Source: Adiantum capillus-veneris (taxonomy: Eukaryota; Streptophyta; Polypodiopsida; Polypodiales; Pteridaceae). Taken from it: 64,000 bases of DNA. The translations under genes and the position numbers were made by a program. Below, piece by piece: positions 9,805 through 21,663 of the stretch (its first letter is position 1; the number at the start of each line of letters is the position of its first letter). The notes beneath the pieces are model-generated. The model was given only the letters and a program-made list of their open reading frames with translations, was not told where the DNA came from and ran no database searches. The stretch is taken from assembly GCA_014529385.2 (NCBI GenBank), contig CM043964.1, positions 136,417,920 to 136,481,919 of the forward strand, given 5' to 3'.

Positions 9805-12800
9805 ATGAGTAGCGACGAGGATGTGGGACCGTCCAACCGAAACACCTATCTCTCAACGAGGGTCTTATGTCCTTGTAATCAATGCAAGCATGCTGTGCGA
9901 CGGACAAGACGTGTTTCTTTGCAGCACGTTCGTGAATTTGGCGAGTTCGATCCATCTATTATAGATCGAGTTGTTGCCAATTATAACTCGTCGGACTCTG
10001 ACGCTGGCCAACAAGCAGCAATCTTGCAACCCAATAGACGTATTCGCAGGCGCTTTGGTCAAGCAGCATATGTGAGGCCACAAGATGTAGCCTCTGACAG
10101 CTCGGGGGATGATCATGCAGAGCACATTCCCAACGAGGCAATGTTTGAGCCCGAGATTGATGAAATGATCGAGACGATCATGGATTCAGAAAGGCTTATC
10201 TATGATGATATGAAAAGTGAAGCCGATACATCATTGTATAATGGAGCACGTATGTCTAGATTGAAAGCACTCCTGGTTCTTCTCAACATGCAGGCAAAGT
10301 TTGGATGGAGTGACACTAGCGTCACAGCGCTTTTCAGGTGATCTATTACAATTAGTTTACTTTAATAGAACTCATGGTGTATAATGATCTGATAGATTTT
10401 TACACGACTGTATCATATTTTTATGTTGTGTAGATTGCTGAAAGAGCACATTCTACCAGCTGACAATGTGATGCCAGATTCCCGAGATGAAGCAAGAAAG
10501 ATTTTGCGAAACTTGGGGATGGATTACAATTCTATCCACGCTTGTCCTAATGACTGCATTCTTTTCAGAGGGGAATACACAGACATGGAGAAGTGTCCGA
10601 AATGTGATTCCGAAAGATATCGAGTAGATCTCCACGGGACAAAAATTCCACAAAAGGTTTTGCGACATTTTCCTTTGCTTCCTCGCATCAAGCATTTCTT
10701 CGAATGTAAGTCCATGGCCGCCCTAGCATCATGGCATGAGGAGAATAAATCTTCGGATGGTGTGCTACGAATTCCTGCAGATTGCGCAGCCTGGAAACAT
10801 ATAGATGGAACATGGTCGGATTTTGCCAGGGAAGCTCGAAATTTGCGCTTAGGCCTGGCTATGGATGGCGTAAATCCATTTGGTCAAAGATCAACATCTT
10901 ACAGTGTATGGCCCGTTGTCATCGTCAACTACAACATTCCCCCGTGGTTGACTACGAAGAAGGGGCACCTATGGCTAAGCTTGATTGTGCCAGGGCGATA
11001 TAAAGTGGGGAATATGGATGTGTATCTTCGTCCACTATTGGAAGAGCTACAACAATTGTGAATTGGCATAGAGGTGGTGGATATGAGCCGACACACAGGA
11101 CGACGGAATGCTTTGATCAGAGGTATTCTAATGTGGACCATGCATGACTATCCCGGGCTAACAGAATGCTCAGGTGATCTATTGACACTCCTCTCTCAGA
11201 CACTGTAAATCTGGTTTTTCCCCATAGTTGATCTATTATCATGTGTATACATGCAGGGCTTCAAACAAGCGGATACAGAGCATGTGTCACATGTGGACCT
11301 AGACTGAATGCACGTAGGGCACCCTCACTGAAGAAGCAAATCTACGAAGGTCATCAAGCGTATCTTCCGGAGAATCATGTGTTACGCGACGGCTTTTTGG
11401 GAAGAGAGCCACCAAGGATGTCTGCACAAGCATGGTTAGAGCAGAAGGAGATGTGCGATGACGGATTGCCTCCAGGGATGAAGAGACTATCTCTATGGTA
11501 CGAGTTACCATACTGGCCTCGACTCGTGATCAATCACTTGCTCGATCCAATGCACATATTCAAGAATGTGGGTAATCTACTATGGGACCATTTGACCGGC
11601 AAGAAAGATACTTTGGGAGCCAGAGTTGACCTTAGAAATGTGGATCGTATGGAGCAATATTGGCCGCAAACAGCGTCTGATGGATCGATAAAACTTCCTA
11701 AAGCACCATGGATTTTCACAGGAGCCCAAGAACGCAAAGTAAAAGAGGCCATTCGATCTTTGCGGACCCCCACTGGCGTAATGCACTCGCTCCGAACGTG
11801 TTTTACTAAAGAAGGAAAGCTTACCGGTTTGAAGTCACACGATTGGCATAAAATGTGTCAGGTACGTTCATAGTGGACTTTAATATCATTGCATAAAATG
11901 TGGACTTTAATATCATTGCTGCACATACTTTACAGTTTATTTTACCGGTTGCCATTGAGGGATGTTTGTCTCTCGACATCCGTAACACAATCTACAAACT
12001 TGCAAAGCTGGTGCAATGGATCTCACAAAAGGAGATCGACGTAGACTCCATACCATTCGCCAAACTAAATGCTGCGGAGCTTGTGTGCATGTTTGAGAAA
12101 CATTTTCCTACTACAATGCTAACCATTCAGGTGCATCTTCTTATTCACATAGTTGATGAGGTGGAAATAGCTGGCACAGTTCATTCCAGATGGATGTTCT
12201 TCTTAGAGCGTTTCATGAAAACGCTTAAGGGATATGTGCGTCAAAAGGCACGTCCGGAGGGTAGCATGGCAGAAGGTTGGTTGGTATCAGAGTCCCTAGT
12301 GTACATTGGAGAGTGGTTAGACGGATTTGATAAATCCCGGGATACGCTATGGCGAACCATAGATGATGAGCGCATATCTGGGATTGTCATGTGCAATCTC
12401 GGTGTTGAGAAGAAGATGACGGAAGATCTAGAGGCTAAAATCAACCGATTTTGCATGCTTCACAATCCAGTGATGCAAAAGTGGATTTCACAATATGAGG
12501 ATGCAAAGCAAGAGCGACAAAGGGCACGAATCGAGTGGAGACGGGGAAGACGACCACCGATGCACTATCCAGCGGTTCTGGAGAGCCTACCAACCTTCAT
12601 GAGCTTAAGATGGTTGCACAACCAATTGAAAAGCGCACAACAATGCGGTGACGAAGTGACTGAAGAAGAGTGGGAGTACTCTCGGGGTTGCGCGACCAAG
12701 GTAAGTTTGCAATGTACGACTAGCAAGTGACTTTATTTATAAACGTTTGAACGGCCACTCATAATCTTTGTTCGTTGTAGTATAAGTCATACACAGCAGC

Positions 12801-13533
12801 ATGGTGTAAAGGTCGACATTTTAGGGTGGAACGAATCGACAAAAAGCGTTTTACTCAAGATTGTGGAATCATGGCAAAATTTGAACAGTCTAGTCGACGA
12901 CGTTCCTCTGATGCAGATCCCGTGGTGGCGGAACTCACTTACTTCGGCACGCTGCAAGAGATTTTGAGGATCGATTACAGAGGATTTTTTGTCGACTTGT
13001 TCGACGTGCAATGGTTCAAGATAATCATGGAGGGTCGAAACGCTACTGTGCGTAGAGGAGAGTCTGGTTTTCTTGAGGTGGATTCTACTAAGAAATGGAC
13101 TGACCTAAGAGACACTTTCGTACTACCCGAGCATTGTGAACAAGTAAGTATATAAATAGTTAACATCCCCCTTTTACAAGTTATGTGCTTGAAAGCTCTC
13201 ATGTAAGTTATGTGGCTCTGGCAGGTAGTATTTCATCCTACAAAGTCTACATCAAACTGGTGGTACGTCATAGAGGTAGCCCCTCGTAGTGCAAGGACGT
13301 ATGAAGGCTACCATGTGCCAATCACAACGACATCAATGGAGGAGATCAGAGAAGATGCTCAATCAGAAGCCGCTGCGGTGGTGCCAGACGAGCATCAAGA
13401 TGCTACTACTCTATATGGGGTGCATGCAGAGGAGCTACAAAATGAAACAGAGGATATGTGTTTAAACGGAGAGCTCTATATAGATATAGGAAGTTATGCT
13501 GAGTTATGCGAGGATGAGAGAGAGATCTCTTAA
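9805..13533 (+). pseudogene. TNP2-type (TnpD) CACTA transposase, six exons, one nonsense codon
   Basis: The exon set 9805-10337, 10434-11173, 11257-11861, 11936-12700, 12781-13143, 13225-13533 uses GT-AG sites and sums to 3315 nt (1104 residues plus stop) in one phase. Exon 1 holds the transposase-associated N-terminal domain (CPCNQCK). Exons 2-3 hold the Transposase_21 core: ACPNDCILFRGEY, LGLAMDGVNPFG (likely first catalytic Asp), and LLDPMHIFKNVGNLLWDHL. Exon 4 has the DUF4218-like segment (HFPTTMLTIQVHLLIHIVDE, MKTLKGYVRQKARPEGSMAE). Exons 5-6 have the DUF4216-like segment (DLFDVQWFKI). An in-frame TGA at 11058 replaces the Trp codon found in copy 2, so this copy should give a truncated protein. 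Everything else looks intact. Confidence 0.88.
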
Positions 13534-13754
13534 AGCCACAAATATTGTATTTGAACAATTTTGCTCCGTGCTGTAAAAGCTCTAGCTCTTTTGATTGAAA
13601 ATTCTGAGTTTTCGACTTGCCTCTTCTACCACTCGATTCATTGCGTCATTGTATTTATATGCGTCATTACGTCATTGTATTTAATGGTCTTTGCGTCATT
13701 GTCTACTCTATTCATTCAATATTAAGTTTAAATATTCGTGTGTTTAATGCAGGT

Positions 13755-15069
13755 ATGGATGATGAGGAGTTTCTTTCTTCTTTGTCACCGCAGCAGAGAC
13801 AGTGGTACGTGGAGCGTCATCGCTCTGGCGCATCATCGCGCGTTCCTACACCATCCGCATCTCCCTCTCTTTCGGAGCATTCGGCGCGCTCCGAAGCTTC
13901 GGCGTCGACGAGACGAGCGTCACACTCTTCTAGACACCGGCGCTCTAGTGGTGGCGGTGGCGGTTGTTGTGGGGATTCCGCCACCGATGCCTCCACACCG
14001 CCTCGTGTTCGACGAGGCTCTTTACCCTCCCCTTCTTTGCCCCCCCCACACCAGCCACAGCATCGCCGTCTCTACGCCAGGTTTTGCACGGCTGACTGTT
14101 CCTAGAAGCTACACACCTCTACCTACTCCGCCAGGAGCCACCCCACTCGACACTCCTCGCTTCGGGGCCCAGACGCCGGTGGAGACACCTGACGTCCGTA
14201 CCCCCATCGACACGCCGCTAGAGACCCCTGCCGGGACACCCAGGTTCACGCGTCACCGGCCAGAGGGCTTGCCTTACTCCGTCGACATCAGCGGCGGCAT
14301 CATCATGGATGATGACGGCAAGAAGGTGATCTCGCGCATGCGTGGTCTTTGCTCTCAGCTGTTTAGACACTATATACTAAACAAATGGAGTGAAGTACCA
14401 AGTGATTTAAAAAACAGAGTCATCAGCATACTTCATGATGAGTTTCCCGTTCCAACACGGGATCAGCGCTTCAATGAAGACCTGATGAAGATTCGAATGC
14501 GCGAATACTGCAAACACAAGCGTTCCGAAGTGCAAAAAGCAATCAAGAATGGGTGGAATAGGCCAGATTGGCTGGCCAAAGAAGATTGGAAGAATGCGAA
14601 GAAAGCAGCGCGCGAGAATCCCGACAAGTGGAAGCAACAAAAAGATGCAGCCAGAGCGCGAGTAGAGGCAGGGAGCTCGCACCACTTGGGGAGCGGTGGA
14701 TGGGCATCATTTGAGGCCGATTTTGTAAGTCTTTTCACATTGCTCTTTATGCATGTTCGATAGTTTAGGGTTTATGAGTTTTTTAGTTCTAACATAATGA
14801 AATCTTTGTATGTTTTGACAGTGGTCGATGACAGGACGTGATCCCACACCGTACGAGCGCGAGTACGCAGGCAGGAAGGGCTTAAACGCCCTGATGGACA
14901 TTCTCAGTTCTCGCAGCGGCATGGTTAGTATTACGGTTTACTCTTTTTTATTTTTTGTATTGTTTTATAAATGTCGTTATATGTTTATACTTACTGAAAA
15001 CTGTCTTATTGTCTTTTTTTGCAGAATCCGACAGATACGCCGCTTGGACGCGATGAGACGTCTGATTAG
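13755..15069 (+). pseudogene. Second CACTA gene (Transposase_24/TNPA-like), one frameshift
   Basis: ATG 13755 starts MDDEEFLSSLSPQQRQWY, followed by a Ser/Arg-rich low-complexity region. The frame changes by one base, most likely at the C run near 14037-14047, after which a T-P repeat region (about 14110-14240) leads into GLPYSVDISGGIIMDDDGKK and a Lys-rich conserved block ending SGGWASFEADF at 14724. Two small exons follow, 14822-14923 (WSMTGRDPTPYEREYAGRKG) and 15025-15069 (NPTDTPLGRDETSD, stop TAG 15067). This matches the plant transposase family found as the second gene of CACTA elements, thought to bind subterminal repeats. A short intron instead of a frameshift near 14040 is possible but no good splice sites are evident. 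Confidence 0.75.
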
Positions 15070-15424
15070 ACGACGTCAGTTTAGCCGTAGCTAGATAGCA
15101 TTAGTTTAGGGTTTCTCATAGCTTATGTATCATGAGACGGATTTTATACGTCTTTTTGAACCATGTATATTATTACATTTGTCACCGCAATTCCTTTTGC
15201 CAATCAATTCTTTATGCCTATGATGTTGTACAATTGTCATTATTACATTTGCCAATCAATTCAGTTTGTCTATGATGTGTACAATTGTCAATTTTGCAAA
15301 CAATGCGTCTTGTGGGTGACTATTTTGGGTCTATTATTTACCTTTGCACTTTTTTTAAAAAGTGAATCAAGTACAATATGGTTGATGGGTGGCAGGCATT
15401 CAATGCCCTGCCACCAAAAAAATA

Positions 15425-15692
15425 TTCTCTCAGGCGTCGCTATATGCGTCGCTATTTATGGCTCTGTAGCGTCGCTATATGCGTCGCTATACTCTTCTGT
15501 GAGAGCGTCGCTATAAGCGTCGCTATAGGCGTCGCTATAGACGTCGCTATATAGCGACGCCTATAGCGACGCATATAGCGACGCTCTCGTAGCGACGCTT
15601 TTAGCGACGCTTATAGCGACGCCGGGGGTTATAAAAACCCAGTGTATTTCCGTCGCTAAGAGCGTCACAAGAGCACATAACCTCTTGTAGTG
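15425..15692 (+). repeat. 3' subterminal palindromic array and terminal inverted repeat, CACTA copy 1
   Basis: About six direct GCGTCGCTATA-type units (15434-15550) are followed by inverted AGCGACGC units (15553-15622), with a dyad centre at about 15550. The array is followed by the terminal repeat CCTCTTGTAGTG at 15681-15692. It could fold into a long hairpin and resembles TNPA-binding subterminal arrays. Confidence 0.85.
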
Positions 15693-16124
15693 TAACCACA
15701 CTGGGATTACCATAATCCAAGCAGCCAACACCTATAAATTGGCACTGAGAGGTCACTATCAGGGGGGGCAATTCATGAGGAGCCAAGCATTTGGTATAGT
15801 GTAGTGGGAGGGATTGACACTATCACCATCACGGGGAGGGGGCTTGTGTGTTGGGTTTGCCTTGGGAATTGCACCATGCGAAGGGAACCACATCCATCTC
15901 TCCACTCCAATGGTCTATGCACACACATATACACGCTATTGGTAGTAAGTATTCACAATCATTGAGTCGTCTTAAAGAACGCACCAAGTAGGTTGCACCA
16001 TCTCCTCTCCCTACCTCTCTACCACCACGGCATGCCATTTTGTAAATATTGTAGAAATAATTCACCCTCACACACACACACCCCCCCCCCCCCCCCGCGA
16101 GGGTTTTTATCTTTTGCAAATCTA

Positions 16125-16201
<77 letters not shown>

Positions 16202-17169
16202 GTAAGTTTGCGGTGTTCATATCATCGTGGTTTGCGTCCTATCCGCTAAAAGCTAGATGGTGCCCCCTGTTCACTTTACCGTGGCAAGCTCGAGGCGCGC
16301 CATTCGGCCCTCGGCGTTTTAGAGGCCGTCGGGGTTCGGGGTCCGCTTTGCGTCCGTGAATGTAAGCATAAGCGATTGGATATGGCAAAAGGTCGTCCTT
16401 TCACTTTTGGTTTAAACCACCCAGGGCTTCCTTGCCATAACCATGTTGCACATTGTAGTAAGTTTTATTTCAATGTTTCTACACCCTCTATTGGGTATTG
16501 ATGATGTAGTAGGGATGCCATAGTGTGTAGTCAATAATATGCATGATGAAGCTGATGGTTACAATTGTTCACCATTATGGCATCATACAGTTGTACATTT
16601 AGCTCCTGAGCACTTTGTGCCGCAATAACAATCATGCATAAAGGAAAGGATATGTCTTGCAATCTAATTCAGCTCATTTAGGAAAGCAATTAATCAAGAG
16701 ATTGTCAATGACAAAGATGAAGTTTATCATGTGGTGAGTCCTGATACAAAAGCTTTCTTGGACTTTTGTTTTGATTATTTTGAACCTTGGATATGGAGTT
16801 TCTATAACCTAACCAAATCTCAACATATACTTGAGATGTGCTTTCCTAAGCATTATTCAAAGTTCAAGATGTTTATGAGAAAAAAAATGGTCAAAATTTA
16901 AATATTATGATGCGGCTATGAAAGAGTTTATCGTAAGAATTTGACTTCGGTTTGGAGGATGTTTGAGGATCTACATTCCAACAATACATTAGTTTTTTAT
17001 GATACTTCAATAGAGTGACGTGAAATATGTTGGGAACTTATCTCATATTTTTGAAATTTTGGAGACAAACACCTGAATAGCTTCAATGCTTCTTAGAAGG
17101 CACAATAATTCCATGGTTAGTGGGATGGTTGTGTGCAAGAAACAAGAGGAGTTATAATTCCAATATGAT
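15693..17169. other. Intergenic; (CT)n tract, no gene recognised
   Basis: Starts with the right TAA target duplication. TATA-like CCTATAAATTGG is at about 15730. A poly-C run lies at 16081-16096 and a 70-bp (CT)n tract at 16126-16195, followed by a GC-rich stretch with GGCGCGCC at about 16295. From 16400 to 17169 the sequence is AT-rich with many stops and no recognisable frame. Confidence 0.6.
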
Positions 17170-17859
17170 TGTGAATCGTAATGGAAATGGCCTATGAACT
17201 TTGATAATAGGGGAATTAAGAGAATTAGAGTAAGCATTTTTTTGAGATTACTTTGAGAACATAGAGGGTGAACTTAATTAGTGGTAGCAACATAAACATA
17301 GTACTTGATTAACTTGGCATGAAAAATACTTTTGCAAGAGAGAGTATTAGAGAACATGACTATAGTTGAGGACCGGATTTACTTGGAGCTGGTCCCCCCT
17401 CCAAAAGGCGTGTGTATTATAGATTCTCCCATCAAGAGAGACTTGGTACAATACAATCTTTGTGTTCCTTGTGACCTAGGTGATGCAATGAAGATGGAAA
17501 GCTTCATGCATCACGAGGATAATATAAACTTTGCAGAAAGCATTAACTATCCCAAGCCTCAGTCCCAAGGCCTCAAACACCTTCGAAGGTGGAGAGAGCT
17601 AGCGGGGAATGAGGGTAGGAAAGAGGAAGAAGAATCATTCCTAGGAGAAAGAAATAGTTCATCACTTATCATCACTCTTCTTACTTAGCATAGCATAACA
17701 GCATAGTAATGAAGATGAAGAAGATGGTAAGCTTAAGAATTGAAGCATGGCTCATGGTTGGATTTGCATTCCATAGCCAAGAGTGTTAGTGTAGGCTCTC
17801 AACTTCTCAATAAGCTTGGAGAAGGAGATGGAGCTCTTGCACTTTGCACTTCACACAAT

Positions 17860-17898
<39 letters not shown>

Positions 17899-17928
17899 AG
17901 AGTATACCCCCTCTCATGCTTTGTCCCC

Positions 17929-17986
<58 letters not shown>

Positions 17987-18647
17987 TTATTTAATTATAT
18001 CATTTGGACATGTGTCCTCTTTTTCCTCTTTGAGAGAAAGAACTTAACTATTTATTTTTATACATCTAAATTCTCATTGGACCGTTTTAAAGCCTATCCA
18101 ATAGGATTCAAGCACATCATGGGGGAGGATCTTGAAATGTGTCTTTTATGCTTCTTAAGATATCATGTTTGAATTGAACACTTCGAGCACCTTAGTCATT
18201 TAAGTATGAAAATCGTTTATGCCTCTTAAGAGATCATGTTTGAATTAAACACTTCAAGAACCTTAGTCATTCAAGCATGAGAAGCACCTCAAGCTTGGGC
18301 AAGGTTCTCACAAACACCTTAAGCACCTTAGTTAGCAAACACGACAAGCACCTCATGCTTGGGTAGGATTCCCACCTCAAGGTCAGTCCTAGCTTGCCTA
18401 AGGTCATAGGAATTTTTAACAAGGTGTTTAATGAAGCTAACCCTAAGGTCTTTAAGCTCCATTAGGTAGCATTTCTCTTTAATAGACCATCTCTCATTTG
18501 GACCCCTTTAACCTTGGCTCCGGGTTGAGACAGATCCATAAGCACATGTCTATATTCTAACCCTTGTTCCTGTTTATTCTCCCACATTAAATGATCAGTT
18601 TAATATGAAAAAATTATTTGGTTGGTAGGTTATTAGATTTTATGACA
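17170..18647 (-). repeat. LTR of chromovirus copy 1
   Basis: Homologous along its length to the LTR at 31537-33123, for example GTTGAGGACCGGATTT at 17364 and the shared end TATGACA at 18641-18647 followed by TTACCTCTCTTGAAA, the complement of a polypurine tract. The left boundary (TGTGAATCGTAATGG at 17170) is set only by alignment to the other copy. Contains (GA)n at 17861-17894 and (CT)n at 17933-17983. Confidence 0.7.
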
Positions 18648-19135
18648 TTACCTCTCTTGAAATGATATTCGTCCTCGACTATGAGGTAGAAGAGATAAAG
18701 TCTTAGTCATTAGTCTACGTTTCTTAGCGGGTAGAGGATCCCTACGACATCATTCCATAATGGATGACTAGTCCATTTGGTGCTTGGAAGACATAGCTAC
18801 CGCAAGCATGTCTACTCTTTAGTCCATATCATACTCCCAAAGTAGAGTGACAAATTCTACTTGGTGTTTGAGCGACGCCGTCGTCACAAAAATGATTCTA
18901 AGCATGCATACTATTTAAATTTGTGCATAGAAGATGATTAGTCTTATAAGACAAAAACATTGTTCATTTAGAACGAATTTACATTTGCGTACTCTACTGT
19001 AGCATTGTAAGCATTGACAAGGTTCATAATATCCTTAAGCTGTATTCCTTGCATCCATCTAGCATCTTCAAAATGATAATTGTTGAGCTTAATAAGATAC
19101 CGTTAAATAATCTTACCATGTCGTAGTACATTGTC

Positions 19136-20050
19136 TTAATGCCAAAGACTAGCTTTACGTTGTAGCACCTCTTCTTGGTCTTTGATGTTTGGAGGGTCTT
19201 TAATAATTGGTTCTCTAGTTGGTGGCTCTCCTTTGTACGGCTTAAGTAGGCTCACATGAAAAGCATTGTGTATGAGCCAATGGTTGGGTAACTTGAGTTG
19301 ATAAGCCATCTCATTGTTTGGATTCAAGATTTGAAAAGGACCATAGTATCTTTTTGCTCGTTTAACATAATACTTTTGATGGCAGTAGGATTCTTGCCCA
19401 TAGTATACCTTAGATGAGCCGTAAGAAACTTTAGCAAGACCCAATCATTCTCCTTAAAGTGTAAGGTTCTTATGTGCTTATTAGTAGCATCCCTTTTTGC
19501 CTTTTCTATGAGATGGATATAACCTTTTTAATCTTTGAAAGATTCTTGTAAGTCTTGGCTATATTCATCAGCAGCATCAGTGAAGACCTTCCTATGTAAT
19601 TTAAGTAGTAAGGGACTTTTGGATCTTTCTTCTTTATCTTCGAAAGGTACTTTAAAACTTTTTTCGTATATGCCCAAGACCCGTTCGTTCATTGGCATTG
19701 AGTCTTTGGCTCTCATATGCTATGGCATGTCCTTCTTGAAGAAAAACTGCTCCAAGGCAATCACCACAAGCATCACATTGGACTTCAAATGTCTTTGAGA
19801 GATCCGGAAGCATAAGGATTGGTTGGGAGGAGGTAAGCTTCTCTTTGAGCTTATCAAAATCATTTTGTTCTTTAGCAGTCCATGAGTACTTGACGTTCTT
19901 CTTTGTTAAGTCATGCAATGGTCGTGCTATTTGAGAGAACTTTGCTATGAAGCATCTATAGTATGCACACATACCATTAAAGCTTCTTAGCTCATGTAGA
20001 TTCCTTGGATTAGGCCATGCTTTTGTTACCTCCAACTTTGATGGATCCAT
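19136..20050 (-). pseudogene. pol: Chromovirus pol remnant: RT thumb/RNase H joined to integrase C-terminus
   Basis: The frame 20050-19652 starts MDPSKLEV, passes through RSFNGMCAYYRCFIAKFS (RT-to-RNase H connection) and FEVQCDACGDCLGAVFLQE (RNase H with DAC in the DAS position). Near 19690 it switches, without the usual EKELLAVLHAL continuation, into VPFEDKEERSKSPLLLKL, which in copy 2 lies at the end of the integrase core. About 1.1 kb is therefore deleted. The final frame (19444-19136) has NHWLIHNAFHVSLLKPYKGE, the conserved integrase tail before the chromodomain; the chromodomain itself is not seen. Confidence 0.75.
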
Positions 20051-20842
20051 ACGGATATCATCTTGAGAGATAATATGACCTAAATATTGAATCTCTTGTA
20101 GGAAAAAATCGCTTTTCTTCTGATTAATGAAAAGCTAATTCTCTCTCACAACTTGAAAGATTACCTAGAGGTGTACACCACTTGTACTCCGCAAGAGAAT
20201 TTGAGTGGCCTGAAGATTTTTGTCCATCGTGAGTTTGAATGCGGCTGGAGCATTTTTCAGGTCAAAACTTCTAACTTATCAAATAGATCTTCTACCCATG
20301 GCACGAATTTATTTTTTTTTAATTGATCCTATTTATCGCGCTATAGTTGACACACATTTGATATGTGCCATCTTTCTTCTGCGCTAAAAGTACTGGTGAG
20401 AACAGAATGGAGAGGAGCTAGGCCTCACCATCCCTTTTTCCACCAATTCATGCACTTGCCTCATGATCTCCTCTTGTTGAGCTTGTGAAACTCAATAAGG
20501 AGGTTTATTAGGCGATGAGCTTCCTAGTAGAAGCTCTATTGCATGGTCATCATCCCCTCATTTTGGAGGTAGCTCACTAGGGATGTCATCAAAGAAAACA
20601 TCTTGGAATCCAATTAGGAAATTAGACAACTCTAATTCATCTTGATTCCCTTTATTGCTACTTTTGAAAACATTAGAATCATTTACAGATTTTCTAACAA
20701 AAATCATATTTGCAAAAATAGAGCTTTTAATTGACTTATCAAAAGCAAGCGTATTTACCAGGGATAGGTGTTCCCCGACTCATTAGCATCTATGTACATG
20801 CTCTTTTCCTTGTAGGTGAAGTAGATTCTCCTTTCGGGGAAC

Positions 20843-20990
20843 TAAAAAACACATCAGATTTATTCTTCATTGTATAAACCCATGTTTTCTTACTTGCATC
20901 GTCTATGAATGTTACATAGTACAATGAGCCACCAAGGAATGGTGTACTTGCAGGACCCCAAACATAGAAATAAACCAATTTAAGTTTTTT
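20843..20990 (-). pseudogene. Copia integrase fragment
   Basis: The minus strand reads GPASTPFLGGSLYYVTFIDD followed by ASKKTWVYTMKNKSDVF, the integrase core of Ty1/copia elements around the first catalytic Asp. The gag-to-integrase spacing is far too short, so the intervening protease and integrase N-terminus are deleted. Confidence 0.8.
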
Positions 20991-21046
20991 CGTTTTTCTT
21001 TTATTTTCTATTTTTTAAATTTTTATCCTTTCGTTTAGAGATAGAG

Positions 21047-21600
21047 TTACTTATTTACAACTACCACAAGGTTGTCCCAACTATCTGCTGATAGAGAGGA
21101 TAGTATAAGGACGGCTTGCACTTCGTCGTTGAAATTGACCTTCACCGATTGAAGTTGACTTATGTTGGTGTTAAAGTCGTTTAGGTGTTCTACAACTGAA
21201 CCACTGTCATTTTTAGATTGAACAAGCACTTCATGTGAGAAATACCTCATTCGATGCGAATGGTTTCTCATAGAGGCCGGCAAGTGACTTCATCAAGTCC
21301 TCCATGGTCTTCATCTCCGAAAGTTTCTAATACCTTTCAATCAAGGACAATCCATAGAGGCCGTCAAGTGACTTCATCAAGTCCTCCATGGTCTTCATCT
21401 CTGAAAGTTTCTAATACCTTTCAATCAAGGACAATCCATGCTTCATCTGCCATTTTTGTGGGCTTCTTTGCAAGACCGCCTAGTGCAAATAAAGGTCCTT
21501 CTGATAAAGATAGTCTTCAATCTGTATCTTCCAATGTTGGTAGTTTTTTTCATTGAACTTCTCGATCTTGAGCTTACCTTCCCCCACCATTATTCCCACT
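21047..21600 (-). pseudogene. gag: Copia gag fragment with an 84-bp tandem duplication
   Basis: The minus frame 21283-21047 reads VVEHLNDFNTNISQLQSVKV and LILSSLSADSWDNLV, the capsid motif of copia Gag (UBN2-type). Upstream, the segment 21271-21354 is repeated directly at 21355-21438. The ancestral start region near 21590 is damaged. Confidence 0.75.
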
Positions 21601-21649
21601 CAATTCAAGGAATCCTTTCCTTAAGATACTTTTGCTATGAGCAAGCCTT

Positions 21650-21661
21650 GCTCTGACACCA
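21650..21661 (-). other. Primer-binding site, initiator Met tRNA
   Basis: The complement reads TGGTGTCAGAGC, one base from the TGGTATCAGAGC primer site of plant copia elements, two bases inside the LTR edge. Confidence 0.75.
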
Positions 21662-21663
21662 GT

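Larger units (their letters stand above)
8060..15692 (+). mobile_element. CACTA (En/Spm-type) DNA transposon, copy 1
   Basis: The element starts CACTACAAGAGG at 8060 and ends CCTCTTGTAGTG at 15692, a 12-bp perfect terminal inverted repeat beginning with CACTA. It is flanked on both sides by TAA (8057-8059 and 15693-15695), the 3-bp target duplication expected for this superfamily. Inside are subterminal GCGTCGCTAT repeats, a 5' microsatellite-rich leader with a captured host gene fragment, a six-exon TNP2-type transposase gene and a second gene. Length 7633 bp. A second, internally deleted copy lies at 40189-46127. Confidence 0.96.
17170..20842 (-). mobile_element. Chromovirus (Ty3/gypsy) deletion derivative, copy 1
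   Basis: The minus strand carries one LTR on the left and pieces of pol related to the fuller copy at 31537-38379. Order on the minus strand: protease-side remnant (about 20500-20842), RT remnant (20130-20500), RT thumb/RNase H (19652-20050), integrase C-terminus (19136-19700), LTR. Most of RNase H and the integrase core is missing. The right end is a junction at about 20842 with copia integrase sequence; no right LTR is found. Confidence 0.8.
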
